DNA of 64,000 nucleotides from Candidatus Eremiobacterota bacterium (GTDB lineage Bacteria > Vulcanimicrobiota > CADAWZ01 > Ess09-12). The notes under the pieces are model-generated. The model was not told the origin of the DNA, searched no databases, and worked only from the letters and a program-made list of their open reading frames with translations. How positions within the stretch are numbered: position 1 is the stretch's first letter; the number at the start of each line of letters is the position of its first letter. Shown here one piece after another: positions 34,608-44,082 of this stretch. The translations under genes and the position numbers were made by a program. Where the stretch lies: the NCBI GenBank assembly GCA_031082125.1, contig JAVHLM010000007.1, forward strand, positions 210,235 to 274,234, in the 5' to 3' direction.

Positions 34608-35999
34608 ATGTTCAGCAGAAAAGGGGAACGGGGACTCGCAGTGGCAATCACTCTCATGGTGCTCACCATCATATGCATCATAGCTTTCGCTCTGAGCACC
34701 AACGGGGTAAGGGCCCTCAACTTCACGAACGAGGATAAATATCACAAGCAGGCTTTCTATGCTGCCGAGAGCGGCATTCAGAAGATACTTCTCAAATACA
34801 GGAACAACGAATCAGGATGGGCCAGCGGCATCGCTTCTTCACCCATGCCGTCTCCCTGCTCGACGGGCATGGGCACGAAGTTCTACGTGGGCGTCTACCA
34901 GTCAGGGCAGATGCCTCCTGTTCCCTGTGCTTCGCCGGTGCCCACGGGAATGCTCTACTTCCTCTCGACGGGCCTTGCCCACAACGACAGAAGCGTGCAG
35001 AAGATCGGCGTCATGATAAAAGATACAAGAAACCAGGGATTCAGGTACGCCCTTGCCACCGCAGGCTCCATCAATTTCAAGAACACCTCAATCCAGGGGA
35101 GCGTCAAGTGCAACGGCAATATGACCTTCGTGAGCCAGCTTGATACTTATCCTGACTATACCAGCCGTGAGGGAAAGGTTTTCTGCTGCGCCCAGATCCA
35201 GAATGGCTCCAAGCAGATCACCATGTACACGACACCGACCATGACGCCGCCTGGTGTTGCCGCCCCCACACCTACGCCCACTGTCACAATACCTCTCAAG
35301 GCAAGGAATGGAATCACCGGGTACCCGTCCAAGGTCACCAACCCATACGGCGACGTGACGCCCTGTGACAGCTCTGATGACACCCTGCCCTTCAACTGCG
35401 AGGGGTACACGGAGCCTACGGAAGTGCCGGGATACGACCAGTGCCTTCCCAATCCCGATATGACACAGCTTCTCAACGGAGCGGTGACGAACAACACCTC
35501 GAATTTCAATGGCACCGTGAATCTTGGGAGCAACGGCAAGGTGTGGTTTCCTTACTCCTCAGGTGATCCGATAAGCGGCGGAGGTGTGAAGATAACGGGT
35601 GTGACAGGATCAGGCACGATCATTGTGGGATCTTTCGGCAACCCTGGAAAGATGGCATGGAAAATCACCAATGCAACTCCAAACGTGAATATTGTGGTAG
35701 TCGATGGCGGAACGGCAGCGGGCTGGGTGAACAACGGGACTCTCGGGACGGCAAAGCTCAGCTTTGATGCAAACGCAAGCATCAACGGCCTGGTATATTG
35801 CCATGGTCCGGAAATCACCCAGGGGCAGACAACCTTTACCGGCTCAGTGATAAGTTATGGAACGGGGGCAAGCGGCTTCATAGAAGGTGCCCAGACAAAC
35901 TTCTACTACAACACCCCGTCATGTGACGGCTTCACCCAGTGGTTCGGCTCCGCATCGGGCAAGAACACAGTGACAAGCGTGTCCTGGGAACGCTATTAA
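34608..35999 (+). CDS. PilX-like pilus-assembly/pseudopilin-related protein
   Basis: This 463-residue protein has an N-terminal prepilin-like segment, KGERGLAVAITLMVLTIICI, followed by a long hydrophobic helix to about residue 32, then FYAAESGIQKILL, typical of PilX_N-domain proteins. The large extracytoplasmic part contains a Thr/Pro-rich linker (PTMTPPGVAAPTPTPTVTIP) and a beta-rich C-terminal region (INGLVYCHGPEITQGQTTFT). It is probably membrane anchored and exported by a type IV pilus or type II-like system. ATG 34608 is preferred over GTG 34599 because AAGGTG is spaced for it. A GGGGC/GCCCC hairpin lies upstream at 34516-34529. Confidence 0.82.
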   Translation: MFSRKGERGLAVAITLMVLTIICIIAFALSTNGVRALNFTNEDKYHKQAFYAAESGIQKILLKYRNNESGWASGIASSPMPSPCSTGMGTKFYVGVYQSGQMPPVPCASPVPTGMLYFLSTGLAHNDRSVQKIGVMIKDTRNQGFRYALATAGSINFKNTSIQGSVKCNGNMTFVSQLDTYPDYTSREGKVFCCAQIQNGSKQITMYTTPTMTPPGVAAPTPTPTVTIPLKARNGITGYPSKVTNPYGDVTPCDSSDDTLPFNCEGYTEPTEVPGYDQCLPNPDMTQLLNGAVTNNTSNFNGTVNLGSNGKVWFPYSSGDPISGGGVKITGVTGSGTIIVGSFGNPGKMAWKITNATPNVNIVVVDGGTAAGWVNNGTLGTAKLSFDANASINGLVYCHGPEITQGQTTFTGSVISYGTGASGFIEGAQTNFYYNTPSCDGFTQWFGSASGKNTVTSVSWERY

Positions 36000-36011
36000 G
36001 GACCTTTTTTC

Positions 36012-36040
36012 TTGACACACCGGGGATAATGTGACATAAT
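36012..36040 (+). promoter_or_regulatory. Sigma-70-like promoter for the TPR-FHA gene
   Basis: TTGACA (36012-36017) is a perfect -35, and CATAAT (36035-36040) matches five of six -10 positions at 17-base spacing. It lies just after the PilX-like gene and 54 bases before the GTG start of the TPR-FHA gene, so that gene can be expressed independently. Confidence 0.8.
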
Positions 36041-36093
36041 GAAAATGTTGTCCGAAGAGTCGCTTTTCAAGTCTTGCGAGGGGGTGCTGCGCG

Positions 36094-37560
36094 GTGAACA
36101 AGGATATTCTCGACACTATCAACAAGGGAGTGAATATTGCCTCGAAAATGGTCACCAAGGGTGTCGGTGAAGTTTCAAAGACCTTGAAGCCCACTACAGA
36201 GACCGCAAAGATAACCCTCCAGACAGGTCTCTATTACAGCAGGAGAGAGAGGTGCCCCGGGAAGCTCATCCCCTCAGTAGGTTTCTTCGAGCCCCAGATG
36301 AACAGCAAGATGATAGTGAGCGTCTTCAAGAACCTCACGCTGCCCCAGGGCGAGAGAGCCTTTATCCAGGGCTGCCAGAGCCTCATGATAGGCAGGGAGA
36401 AGGAGGCCATTGAAAGACTTAACGAGTCGGCGTCGAAGGATCCCCAGCTCACTGACAGCTATTTCCTCCTTGGATGCCTTTACCTGGCAAGGGGAGAGTA
36501 CAAGCTTTCCTATGAGAATTATAAAAAGGCCATCCTGCTCCAGCAGACCCTGAACAAGACCATCAGGAAATACCTCCCGAGCTTCAACATGACCCTGGCA
36601 GTCACAGGGAACTCGTGCTTTACCTTTTTTGCCGATCTCATAGGGGTGAACACCCTTCTCACCCTTGCCCTGAGAGGCGACGGCCTGCGCCGTGACGCCA
36701 TTGAGGTCCTGGAGCAGATGCTCGGCGTGATGCCTTTACAGCCCGTATTGCTTTTCTATATCGGTGCTCTCCTCTACGAGGCAGGCGCTTATGACTACGT
36801 GGTGGAGCGCCTGAAAAACGCCGTGCCTGACGGCAACATAGGATACCTGAACTGGCTGATCCTTGGAAGAGCCATCATTTCCCGCGGCGATCCCGAGACA
36901 GCAAGGGAGATTTTCAAAAAAGGGCTGAACAAGGAGGAGATGGACCCCGAGATATACCTTGATTACCGTTACAGCCTCGGCCTCTGCGACGCTGGCACAG
37001 GAGGCGCCTATGGAGGCAGCGAGACCGGCAAGGTATATGATGCCAAGTCTGACTACAGGGATATTTTTGAAAGGCTGGGCCTCGTGACAGGGAGTTCCCA
37101 GGCTTCACCCGTGCTTCCTCCCTCGGTCATTGAGCGGATCTCGGCAGCTGCGACGCCTCCCCAGCAGGCACCGCCCCAGCAGGCACCGCCCCAGTATGCC
37201 CCGCCGCAGGCTCCACCCGCCCTGGCGCCCCAGGAACAGCCTTCCACCCCGTCAGGAAAGCTCACCATAAAGGCTTCCCAGGGGCCGCCCAGCCTTGTAT
37301 GCGAGGCTCAGAATCTCACAGTGTCCCTGGACAGGGATTCCTTCGTCGTGGGGAGGGAGACAGGCGACCTGGTCATGGCATGGGATGTGAATGCCTCAAA
37401 AGCCCATGCCCGCTTCACAAGGGAAGGAAACAGCTACTTCGTCGAGGATATAGGCTCCACCAACGGCACATGGGTCAACCAGTTCCGCATTTCAAAGAAG
37501 GTGAGCCTGAACAGGGGCGATCAGATTACAATAGGACAGACCGTGTTCCGCTTTACCTAA
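36094..37560 (+). CDS. TPR-repeat protein with C-terminal FHA domain
   Basis: This 488-residue cytoplasmic adaptor starts at GTG 36094, preceded by GAGGGGGTG. TPR-like helices run from about residues 85-310 (LLGCLYLARGEYKLSYENYK, LFYIGALLYEAGAYDYVVE). A Pro/Gln/Ala linker at about 350-395 has PPQQAPPQQAPP repeats. An FHA domain at about 405-488 carries the phospho-threonine-binding residues VGRE, SKAHA and STNGTWVN. FHA domains read phosphothreonine made by Hanks kinases, and the CHASE2 kinase at 12869 is a candidate writer. dprA follows immediately. Confidence 0.92.
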   Translation: MNKDILDTINKGVNIASKMVTKGVGEVSKTLKPTTETAKITLQTGLYYSRRERCPGKLIPSVGFFEPQMNSKMIVSVFKNLTLPQGERAFIQGCQSLMIGREKEAIERLNESASKDPQLTDSYFLLGCLYLARGEYKLSYENYKKAILLQQTLNKTIRKYLPSFNMTLAVTGNSCFTFFADLIGVNTLLTLALRGDGLRRDAIEVLEQMLGVMPLQPVLLFYIGALLYEAGAYDYVVERLKNAVPDGNIGYLNWLILGRAIISRGDPETAREIFKKGLNKEEMDPEIYLDYRYSLGLCDAGTGGAYGGSETGKVYDAKSDYRDIFERLGLVTGSSQASPVLPPSVIERISAAATPPQQAPPQQAPPQYAPPQAPPALAPQEQPSTPSGKLTIKASQGPPSLVCEAQNLTVSLDRDSFVVGRETGDLVMAWDVNASKAHARFTREGNSYFVEDIGSTNGTWVNQFRISKKVSLNRGDQITIGQTVFRFT

Positions 37561-37562
37561 CC

Positions 37563-38651
37563 ATGGATGACAGGAGAATCTGGCTCTCCCTCGCGCAGGC
37601 ACAGGGTGTGGGACCCTCCAGGATACTGGCCCTTGTCAGTCATTTCGGGTCGCCCGGTAAGCTCCGCGGCGCCTCCTTGAACGAGATAAAGCAGGTAAGG
37701 GGGATCGGAAGCCACACTGCGGAGATTATTGCAAGGGCGATTGACGGGAGTGATTGCAGCGCCTCGGCGGGGAGGCTGCTTAACGACCTGGAGCGCCTCG
37801 GGATAGGCCTTGTCACCTACGAGGATGACATTTACCCTCCGCTTCTGCGCACAATCAATGACCCGCCCCTGGTTCTCTATATGAAAGGCACCCTGAAGGA
37901 AGAGGATACAAGGTCTCTTGCCGTCGTGGGGGCCAGAAAGGCCTCTGACTATGGGAAGAAGGCGGCAGCCATCATTGCTGGCGATCTTGCCTGCAATGAT
38001 TTCACCGTCGTGAGCGGACTGGCACGCGGAATTGATTCCTGCGCGCACCGCGGCGCCCTTGACCGCGGCGGCCGCACCATCGGGGTACTGGGCTGCGGTC
38101 CTGATATCTTCTATCCCCCGGAAAATGCAAGGCTCCAGAGGGAGATGGAATCCCATGGCGCCGTGTTATCGGAGTTTCCCCCGGGAACAAAGCCTGAGAA
38201 AGGTAATTTCCCTCTCCGCAACAGGATAATTGCCGGAATGACCATGGGAACTCTTGTCGTAGAAGCCGATCTGAGGAGCGGCTCCCTTATTACTGCAGGG
38301 CTCGCCCTCTCAATGGGCCGGGAAGTATTTGCCGTGCCGGGAAGCATCCTGAGCGCCCTCTCCAGGGGCACCCACGGCCTCATAAGGGAAGGTGCCAAGC
38401 TTGTCGAAAGGGTAGGCGACATACTGGAGGAATTCAATATCACCCCGAAAGAGGAGGAGCTCCAGGGTGTCCTGCTGACCGGCGAGGAGAAGCATGTCTT
38501 GAAGCTCATAGGAGACGGGGGAAAGACTGCCAATGAGCTCATGGAACTCCTGGACGAAGAGCCCCAGCAACTCCTGGCCCGCCTCACCGTCATGGAGGTC
38601 CGGGGCATAATCAGGAAAACCTGTGGCACCACCTACATGAGAAAAAAATAA
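37563..38651 (+). CDS. dprA: DNA processing protein DprA/Smf
   Basis: DprA loads RecA on incoming single-stranded DNA in natural transformation. The 362-residue product has an N-terminal helix-hairpin-helix region (GVGPSRIL, VRGIGSHTA), the Rossmann-like DNA-binding core (VVGARKASDYG, VSGLARGIDSCAHRGAL, GTLVVEADLRSGSLITA), and a C-terminal winged helix from about residue 300. ATG 37563 starts two bases after the TPR-FHA stop, with no clear Shine-Dalgarno, suggesting coupled translation. It precedes topA, the common dprA-topA order. Confidence 0.96.
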   Translation: MDDRRIWLSLAQAQGVGPSRILALVSHFGSPGKLRGASLNEIKQVRGIGSHTAEIIARAIDGSDCSASAGRLLNDLERLGIGLVTYEDDIYPPLLRTINDPPLVLYMKGTLKEEDTRSLAVVGARKASDYGKKAAAIIAGDLACNDFTVVSGLARGIDSCAHRGALDRGGRTIGVLGCGPDIFYPPENARLQREMESHGAVLSEFPPGTKPEKGNFPLRNRIIAGMTMGTLVVEADLRSGSLITAGLALSMGREVFAVPGSILSALSRGTHGLIREGAKLVERVGDILEEFNITPKEEELQGVLLTGEEKHVLKLIGDGGKTANELMELLDEEPQQLLARLTVMEVRGIIRKTCGTTYMRKK

Positions 38652-38695
38652 ACTTTCTGCAGGAGAATGGCATTTTTTAAAGTATTAGAGAGGAC

Positions 38696-40891
38696 ATGCC
38701 CAAGGCCCCTTCAATGGCGTCATTCACGCCGATGAAGAGAGAGAAAATCATAAAGGATATGGAGAACAAAGTGGCTGATAAAGGTTTTATCATAGTAGAA
38801 TCGCCTGCAAAGGCAAGAACCCTTCAGAAGTATGTAGGCAAGGAATTTACCGTCAAAGCCTCGATGGGTCATGTCATCGACCTTCCCAAGAGCAGGATCG
38901 GCGTTGATATCGAGAAGAATTTCACTCCGCGCTATGTGACCATCAAGGGCAAGGAGAAAATCATCAAGGAGCTCAGGAAGGAGGCCCATGGCGCAAGGGA
39001 GGTGTACCTTGCGACTGATCCCGACCGGGAAGGCGAGGCCATCGCCTGGCACCTCTCGAAAGCCCTCGATCTGTCTGGCATCTCGAGGATAGCCCTTCAT
39101 GAAATCACCCCTGATGCCCTCGCAACAGCCCTGAAAAGCCCGGGGAAAATTGACATCGACAAGGTGAATGCCCAGCAGGCAAGAAGGATACTGGACAGGC
39201 TGGTGGGCTACAAGCTCTCCCCCCTCCTGTGGAAGAAGGTGACAAGCGGCCTCTCGGCAGGAAGAGTGCAGTCTGTGGCTGTGCGCCTTATCGTGGACAG
39301 GCAGCGCGAGATAGATGCCTTCATAAAGGAAGAGTACTGGACCATTGCCGCTGAGCTCGGGAAAAAGGGAGAGAAGACCCCATTCGTTGCGGGTCTCTCC
39401 AAGGAGGCCGGGAAAAAAATTGAAATCCCCAATGAGGAGAGGGCCATGGAGATAAAGGGTCTCCTTGAGGGGGGTACCTTTGTGGTGGCTGCCGATCCCG
39501 AGAAGAAGAAGCAGAAAAAGGAGCCGCCGCCTCCCTATATCACCAGCACGCTGCAGCAGGACGCCTCCAGGAGGCTCAACTTCAAAGTGGTGAAGACCAT
39601 GAAGGTAGCCCAGCAGCTCTTCGAGGGCCTCGATATCGGCGATGAAGGCACCGTGGGCCTTATCACCTATATGAGGACCGATTCCACGAGGATCGCCGAA
39701 TCGGCCCGCGAGGAGGCCGCCGAGTATATCCGCAGCACTTTCGGTGAGCACTATATCGGCCCCAGGAGAACCTACAAGAAGAGCAAGGGCGCCCAGGAAG
39801 CCCACGAATGCATCAGGCCCACCAATATCGCCCGCGACATGAGCACTCTCAGCAGGCATCTCACCCCGGAACAGTTCCGCCTGTACAAGCTCATTTGCGA
39901 CCGCTTTCTCGCGAGCCTCATGGCGTCATGCGAGCTTGAGGTAAAGACCGTCGATATAGCGAACGGCCCCTTCCTCCTGAGGGCCCAGGGAAGCGCCGTG
40001 ACTTTTCCCGGCTTTACAAGGATTTACAGCGAGCTCAAGGATGAGAGGGAGCAGGAAGATGAGCCGACGCTTATCCCGGAGCTTTCCAAAGGTGAAGAGC
40101 TCTCAATGCACCAGGTAATTCCCAAGCAGCATTTTACCCAGCCTCCTCCATTCTACACCGAGGCGTCACTTGTAAAAGCCCTGGAGAAAAACGGCATCGG
40201 CAGGCCCAGCACCTACGCGCCCATCGTGGAGACCATCCAGAAGCGTGAATACGTGAAGCTCCAGGACAAGAAATTTACTCCCACCAATCTTGGCGTGGTA
40301 GTCACCGATCTGCTGGTGAAATACTTTCCTGACATCGTTGACGTCAAGTTCACCGCCAACATCGAGGAGGAGCTCGACAAGATCGAGGAAGGAAATGCCG
40401 ACTGGGTGAAGGTCCTCAAGGCATTTTACGATCCTTTCCATACGACGCTTGTCTCCGTGGAAAAACTGATTGAAAAGGTGGAGAATGTCTTCGAGGAGAC
40501 CGGTGAGACCTGTGACAAGTGCGGGAGCCCCATGGTGATAAAAAGGGGGCCGTATGGCAAATTCCTTGCCTGCTCGGGGTACCCGAACTGCAAGAATACC
40601 AAACCCTTCGTCGAGAAAATCGGCATTGCCTGCCCCAATGAAGGCTGCGGCGGCTCGATAATTGCCCGGAAGACGCGGAAGGGCACTTTCTATGGGTGCG
40701 ATAAGTACCCGCAATGCGATTTTACCTCATGGTATAAGCCTACCGACAGAAAATGCCCCCACTGCAGCTCCATAATGGTGCTCAAGTTCAGCAAGGGCGG
40801 AAAGGCTTATACCCAGTGCATCAAGGACTGCAGGAAGCAAAAAGGGGAAAAGCAGGAAAAGGAAATTGCCGCACCGCCCGCACAGGCATAA
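38696..40891 (+). CDS. topA: DNA topoisomerase I
   Basis: TopA relaxes negative supercoils by a type IA mechanism. The 731-residue product has the Toprim domain (FIIVESPAKARTLQKYVG, TDPDREGEAIAWHL), the catalytic tyrosine Y325 in GLITYMRTDSTR, and three C-terminal zinc-finger modules from about residue 605 (CDKCGSPMV, CPNEGCGGSI, CPHCSSIMV). The start is uncertain: ATG 38696 has a Shine-Dalgarno too close, and ATG 38759 gives the family-like MENKVADKGFIIVESP. trmFO follows after 26 bases. Confidence 0.96.
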   Translation: MPKAPSMASFTPMKREKIIKDMENKVADKGFIIVESPAKARTLQKYVGKEFTVKASMGHVIDLPKSRIGVDIEKNFTPRYVTIKGKEKIIKELRKEAHGAREVYLATDPDREGEAIAWHLSKALDLSGISRIALHEITPDALATALKSPGKIDIDKVNAQQARRILDRLVGYKLSPLLWKKVTSGLSAGRVQSVAVRLIVDRQREIDAFIKEEYWTIAAELGKKGEKTPFVAGLSKEAGKKIEIPNEERAMEIKGLLEGGTFVVAADPEKKKQKKEPPPPYITSTLQQDASRRLNFKVVKTMKVAQQLFEGLDIGDEGTVGLITYMRTDSTRIAESAREEAAEYIRSTFGEHYIGPRRTYKKSKGAQEAHECIRPTNIARDMSTLSRHLTPEQFRLYKLICDRFLASLMASCELEVKTVDIANGPFLLRAQGSAVTFPGFTRIYSELKDEREQEDEPTLIPELSKGEELSMHQVIPKQHFTQPPPFYTEASLVKALEKNGIGRPSTYAPIVETIQKREYVKLQDKKFTPTNLGVVVTDLLVKYFPDIVDVKFTANIEEELDKIEEGNADWVKVLKAFYDPFHTTLVSVEKLIEKVENVFEETGETCDKCGSPMVIKRGPYGKFLACSGYPNCKNTKPFVEKIGIACPNEGCGGSIIARKTRKGTFYGCDKYPQCDFTSWYKPTDRKCPHCSSIMVLKFSKGGKAYTQCIKDCRKQKGEKQEKEIAAPPAQA

Positions 40892-40917
40892 GCTGTTCCC
40901 GCCCCGGGTTCTATTTC

Positions 40918-42261
40918 ATGGAGGCCACACTGGAGAATCAGCCCTCAGTCACTGTAATCGGAGGAGGCCTTGCAGGCTGTGAAGCCGCATGGCAGGCAGC
41001 GAGAAGGGGAGTAAAGGTCCATCTGCTGGAGATGCGTCCCCTTGTCATGACCCCTGTCCACAGGACACCACACCTGGCAGAGCTTGTATGCAGCAATTCC
41101 CTGGGCTCAATGAGCCAGGGGTCGGCGCCGGGACTTCTCAAGGAGGAGCTCAGGCTCCTTGATTCCCTTGTCATGGAGGCGGCGGACCATTCCCGGGTCC
41201 CCGCAGGGCAGGCCCTGGCCGTGGACAGGGATGTCTTCAGCTCTTCCGTGGAAAAAGCCCTGCTTTCCCGTCCAGAGGTAACCCTCACCAGGAAAGAAGA
41301 ATGTCTCATCCCCGCAGGTTCGATTACCGTCCTTGCCACGGGACCGATGACATCGGAAGCGATGGTTCAGTCCCTGCAAGCCGTCACGGGAAGCGACTAC
41401 CTCTATTTTTACGATGCCGTCTCGCCGGTGGTGAGCCTGGAGAGCCTCGACAGCACCCGGATGTTCCGGGCATCGCGGTATGGGAAGGGTGAAGGGGAAT
41501 ACCTGAACTGCCCTCTCTCCGAGGAAGAATACGGAGCCTTCCACAGGGAGCTCACAGGCGCCGGGGAGGTGGAGGCACATCAGCATGAGCAGAAGTTTTT
41601 CGAGGGATGCCTTCCCGTCGAGGAGATAGCGAAAAGGGGCAGGGATACCCTCAGGTTCGGCCCCATGAAGCCCGTTGGGCTCAACGATCCCGCGACAGGC
41701 CAGACTCCTTATGCCGTAGTCCAGCTTCGCCAGGAAAACAGGGAAGGCACCCTTTACAACCTGGTGGGATTTCAGACGAGGCTCACGTGGAGCGAGCAGA
41801 GGCGGGTATTCAGGATGATCCCGGCCCTGAGAGAAGCTGAGTTCGTAAGGCTTGGAGTGATGCACCGGAATATTTTCATCAATGCTCCCCGCCATCTTGA
41901 GCCATACGGGAGCATGAGAGGCAGTGAGGGGCTCTTCATAGCGGGCCAGCTGTCAGGCGTCGAAGGCTACATGGAATCAACGGCGTCGGGCCTGCTGTGC
42001 GGTATCAACGCAGCATTGAAAGCCAGGGGTGAGCCCATGGTAAGGCTTCCCGCAACGACGGCCCTGGGTGCGCTCATGGAGCATATCACCACGGCGCGGC
42101 CCGAGGATTTTCAGCCTATGGGCATCAATTTCGGACTCATTACTGCCCTGGAGAAAAGGATTAAAAAAAAGGCAGAGAGAAATAAGGTGATAAGGGAAAG
42201 AGCCCTCAGAGACCTGGGGGAATTCATAGAAAAAGAGGGGCTCTTGCGGAGGAGAGAATAG
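40918..42261 (+). CDS. trmFO: Methylenetetrahydrofolate-tRNA-(uracil-5-)-methyltransferase TrmFO
   Basis: It forms 5-methyluridine at position 54 of tRNA using folate and FAD. The 447-residue product has the FAD-binding [17 protein letters not shown], the HLLEMRP region, [10 protein letters not shown], a [19 protein letters not shown] second dinucleotide motif and [15 protein letters not shown]. TrmFO replaces SAM-dependent TrmA in many Gram-positive and deep-branching bacteria. The order topA-trmFO-hslV is classical, but a xerC gene usually found after trmFO is missing here. The stop overlaps the hslV start. Confidence 0.96.
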   Translation: MEATLENQPSVTVIGGGLAGCEAAWQAARRGVKVHLLEMRPLVMTPVHRTPHLAELVCSNSLGSMSQGSAPGLLKEELRLLDSLVMEAADHSRVPAGQALAVDRDVFSSSVEKALLSRPEVTLTRKEECLIPAGSITVLATGPMTSEAMVQSLQAVTGSDYLYFYDAVSPVVSLESLDSTRMFRASRYGKGEGEYLNCPLSEEEYGAFHRELTGAGEVEAHQHEQKFFEGCLPVEEIAKRGRDTLRFGPMKPVGLNDPATGQTPYAVVQLRQENREGTLYNLVGFQTRLTWSEQRRVFRMIPALREAEFVRLGVMHRNIFINAPRHLEPYGSMRGSEGLFIAGQLSGVEGYMESTASGLLCGINAALKARGEPMVRLPATTALGALMEHITTARPEDFQPMGINFGLITALEKRIKKKAERNKVIRERALRDLGEFIEKEGLLRRRE

Positions 42262-42785
42262 TGGAATCCACGACGATTTTAGCCGTATCCCATAAGGGTG
42301 AGGTAGCCCTGGGCGGTGACGGGCAGGTCACCTTTGACAAGACCATCATGAAGCACCGGGCGAGGAAGATCAGGAGAATGCTGGACGGGAAGATACTCTC
42401 GGGCTTTGCAGGCTCCGCCGCTGACGGGCTCACGCTATATGAAAAGTTTGAAGGCAAGCTTGAGGAATACCGCGGCAACCTCCTCAGGGCTGCGGTGGAA
42501 CTCGCCAAGGAATGGCGCCTGGACAAGGTGCTCAGAAAGCTCGAAGCACTGATGATTGTGGCCGACAGGGAGCACCTGCTCCTCCTGTCAGGCACGGGAG
42601 ACGTGATAGAGCCCGATGACAATGCCATTGCCATCGGATCGGGCGCGCCCTACGCTCTGGCCGCCGCAAAGGCGATGATAAAGTATTCGGAGCTCGGAGC
42701 GGCCGAAATAGTGAGAGAGTCTCTTCTCATCGCTTCAGAAATCTGCATCTATACCAACAGTGAAATCACCGTAGAGGTTCTCTGA
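42261..42785 (+). CDS. hslV: ATP-dependent protease proteolytic subunit HslV (ClpQ)
   Basis: HslV is the threonine-protease half of the HslUV proteasome-like complex. The 174-residue product starts [20 protein letters not shown], and the catalytic N-terminal threonine after processing is likely T4 of [23 protein letters not shown] and [16 protein letters not shown] confirm it. The start is GTG 42261 with GGAGGAGAG at about 42248-42256, overlapping trmFO. The partner ATPase gene hslU, normally next, is replaced by a histidine kinase gene. Confidence 0.95.
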   Translation: MESTTILAVSHKGEVALGGDGQVTFDKTIMKHRARKIRRMLDGKILSGFAGSAADGLTLYEKFEGKLEEYRGNLLRAAVELAKEWRLDKVLRKLEALMIVADREHLLLLSGTGDVIEPDDNAIAIGSGAPYALAAAKAMIKYSELGAAEIVRESLLIASEICIYTNSEITVEVL

Positions 42786-44074
42786 TGAGTCCCGAACGCT
42801 CCCTTTTAAAAAGGATAAGGCTTGCCCTTCTCGCAGGGGGGTTTGCTGTGCTTGTCATCTTTGGCGCAGTCCTTGCCGCCCTTCCCCCGCCCCTGCAGAA
42901 CTCCCTTATCTGGCTTGTGGTCCCTGTGGTCCTCATTATGGCCTTTCTGGGATTTCTCGCCCACAAGGTGCTCAGCCACTTTGTCGAGCTTTACACCTTA
43001 AGGGAGGGCCAGGTGGGCGCCATCACGGCCTCAATCTCCGACGGTTACCTTCTCCTCGATCACGACCTGAAGATTGTGCATTTCAACGAGGCTGCCGAGG
43101 AGATAACGGGATGGAAGAAGGAGCATGTCCTCAACAAGCCCTGTTATGAAGTTTTCCAGGGATTGAGCCACGAGGGGAAATGCTCCTGCAGCGTCGAGCA
43201 CTGCGACGTCCTGAGGTGCTACAGGACAGGAAGCCATCCCGGGGATTATGAGCTCATAGTTCCCCTCAGGGACGGCGTAACCAAGTGCCTGCACTTCTTT
43301 CCCCATATCCATATGGAGGGCGGGGAGCGCAGGACCCTGCTGATCTTCAGGGACCTCACCAGGTCCAGAGAGTTTGAGCTGCTGCGCCAGGATTTCATGG
43401 ACTCCATGTCCCATGAGCTCAGGACCCCTATCACGACTATCAAGGCATACGTGGCGACCATGCGCCATCCCAAGGCGCAGTTCGACAAGGAGTCCATGGA
43501 CAGCTTTCTTGAGATTATCGACAATGAAGCCAACAGGCTCTCCAGGATAATAGACAACATTCTTGAAGGGGCGAAGATCTCAAAGAACAGGCTCGAGCTG
43601 AACACCAAAATCGTGAAGCTTGCACCGCTTCTTGAGGAGACCCTCAAGAAGATCACCATCCTCACCCCCAGGCATATCATTGAGAGGAATTTCAATGCCG
43701 AGCCCATGACTTTTGCCGATCCCGTGCAGATAGGCTATGTCCTGAACCACCTCCTTACCAATGCCGTCAAGTTTTCTCCCGATGGTGGACGCATAGTGAT
43801 AAACCTGGAAGATGATCAGAAAGACGTCGTGGCAGTGAGTGTCGAGGACGAAGGCATCGGTATCCCCTTCACCCAGCAGAAAAAGATCTTTGAGACCTTT
43901 CACAAGATTGACGTGGGGACCACCAAGAAGATCTACAGCGTCGGCATGGGCCTTTATATCGTAAAGAAGATAGTCGAGGCTCATGGCGGTATCATATGGG
44001 TTGAAAGCACCCCCGGCAAGGGCTCGAAATTCACCTTTACCCTTCCCCGCGCCCATGAATCTCCTCTTAACTGA
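42785..44074 (+). CDS. Membrane-bound PAS sensor histidine kinase
   Basis: This 429-residue inner-membrane kinase has two hydrophobic segments at about 12-60 (LLAGGFAVLVIFGAVLAAL, WLVVPVVLIMAFLGFLA). A PAS domain covers about 70-195 and includes a cysteine cluster NKPCYEVF, GKCSCSVEHCDVLRCY. HisKA carries H210 in DSMSHELRTPITTI. The HATPase domain has LLTNAVKFSPDGG, DEGIGIPF and SVGMGLYIVKKIV. Its start overlaps the hslV stop by one base. No response regulator adjoins it, so the partner is elsewhere. Confidence 0.93.
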   Translation: MSPERSLLKRIRLALLAGGFAVLVIFGAVLAALPPPLQNSLIWLVVPVVLIMAFLGFLAHKVLSHFVELYTLREGQVGAITASISDGYLLLDHDLKIVHFNEAAEEITGWKKEHVLNKPCYEVFQGLSHEGKCSCSVEHCDVLRCYRTGSHPGDYELIVPLRDGVTKCLHFFPHIHMEGGERRTLLIFRDLTRSREFELLRQDFMDSMSHELRTPITTIKAYVATMRHPKAQFDKESMDSFLEIIDNEANRLSRIIDNILEGAKISKNRLELNTKIVKLAPLLEETLKKITILTPRHIIERNFNAEPMTFADPVQIGYVLNHLLTNAVKFSPDGGRIVINLEDDQKDVVAVSVEDEGIGIPFTQQKKIFETFHKIDVGTTKKIYSVGMGLYIVKKIVEAHGGIIWVESTPGKGSKFTFTLPRAHESPLN

Positions 44075-44082
44075 GGTCAAGT

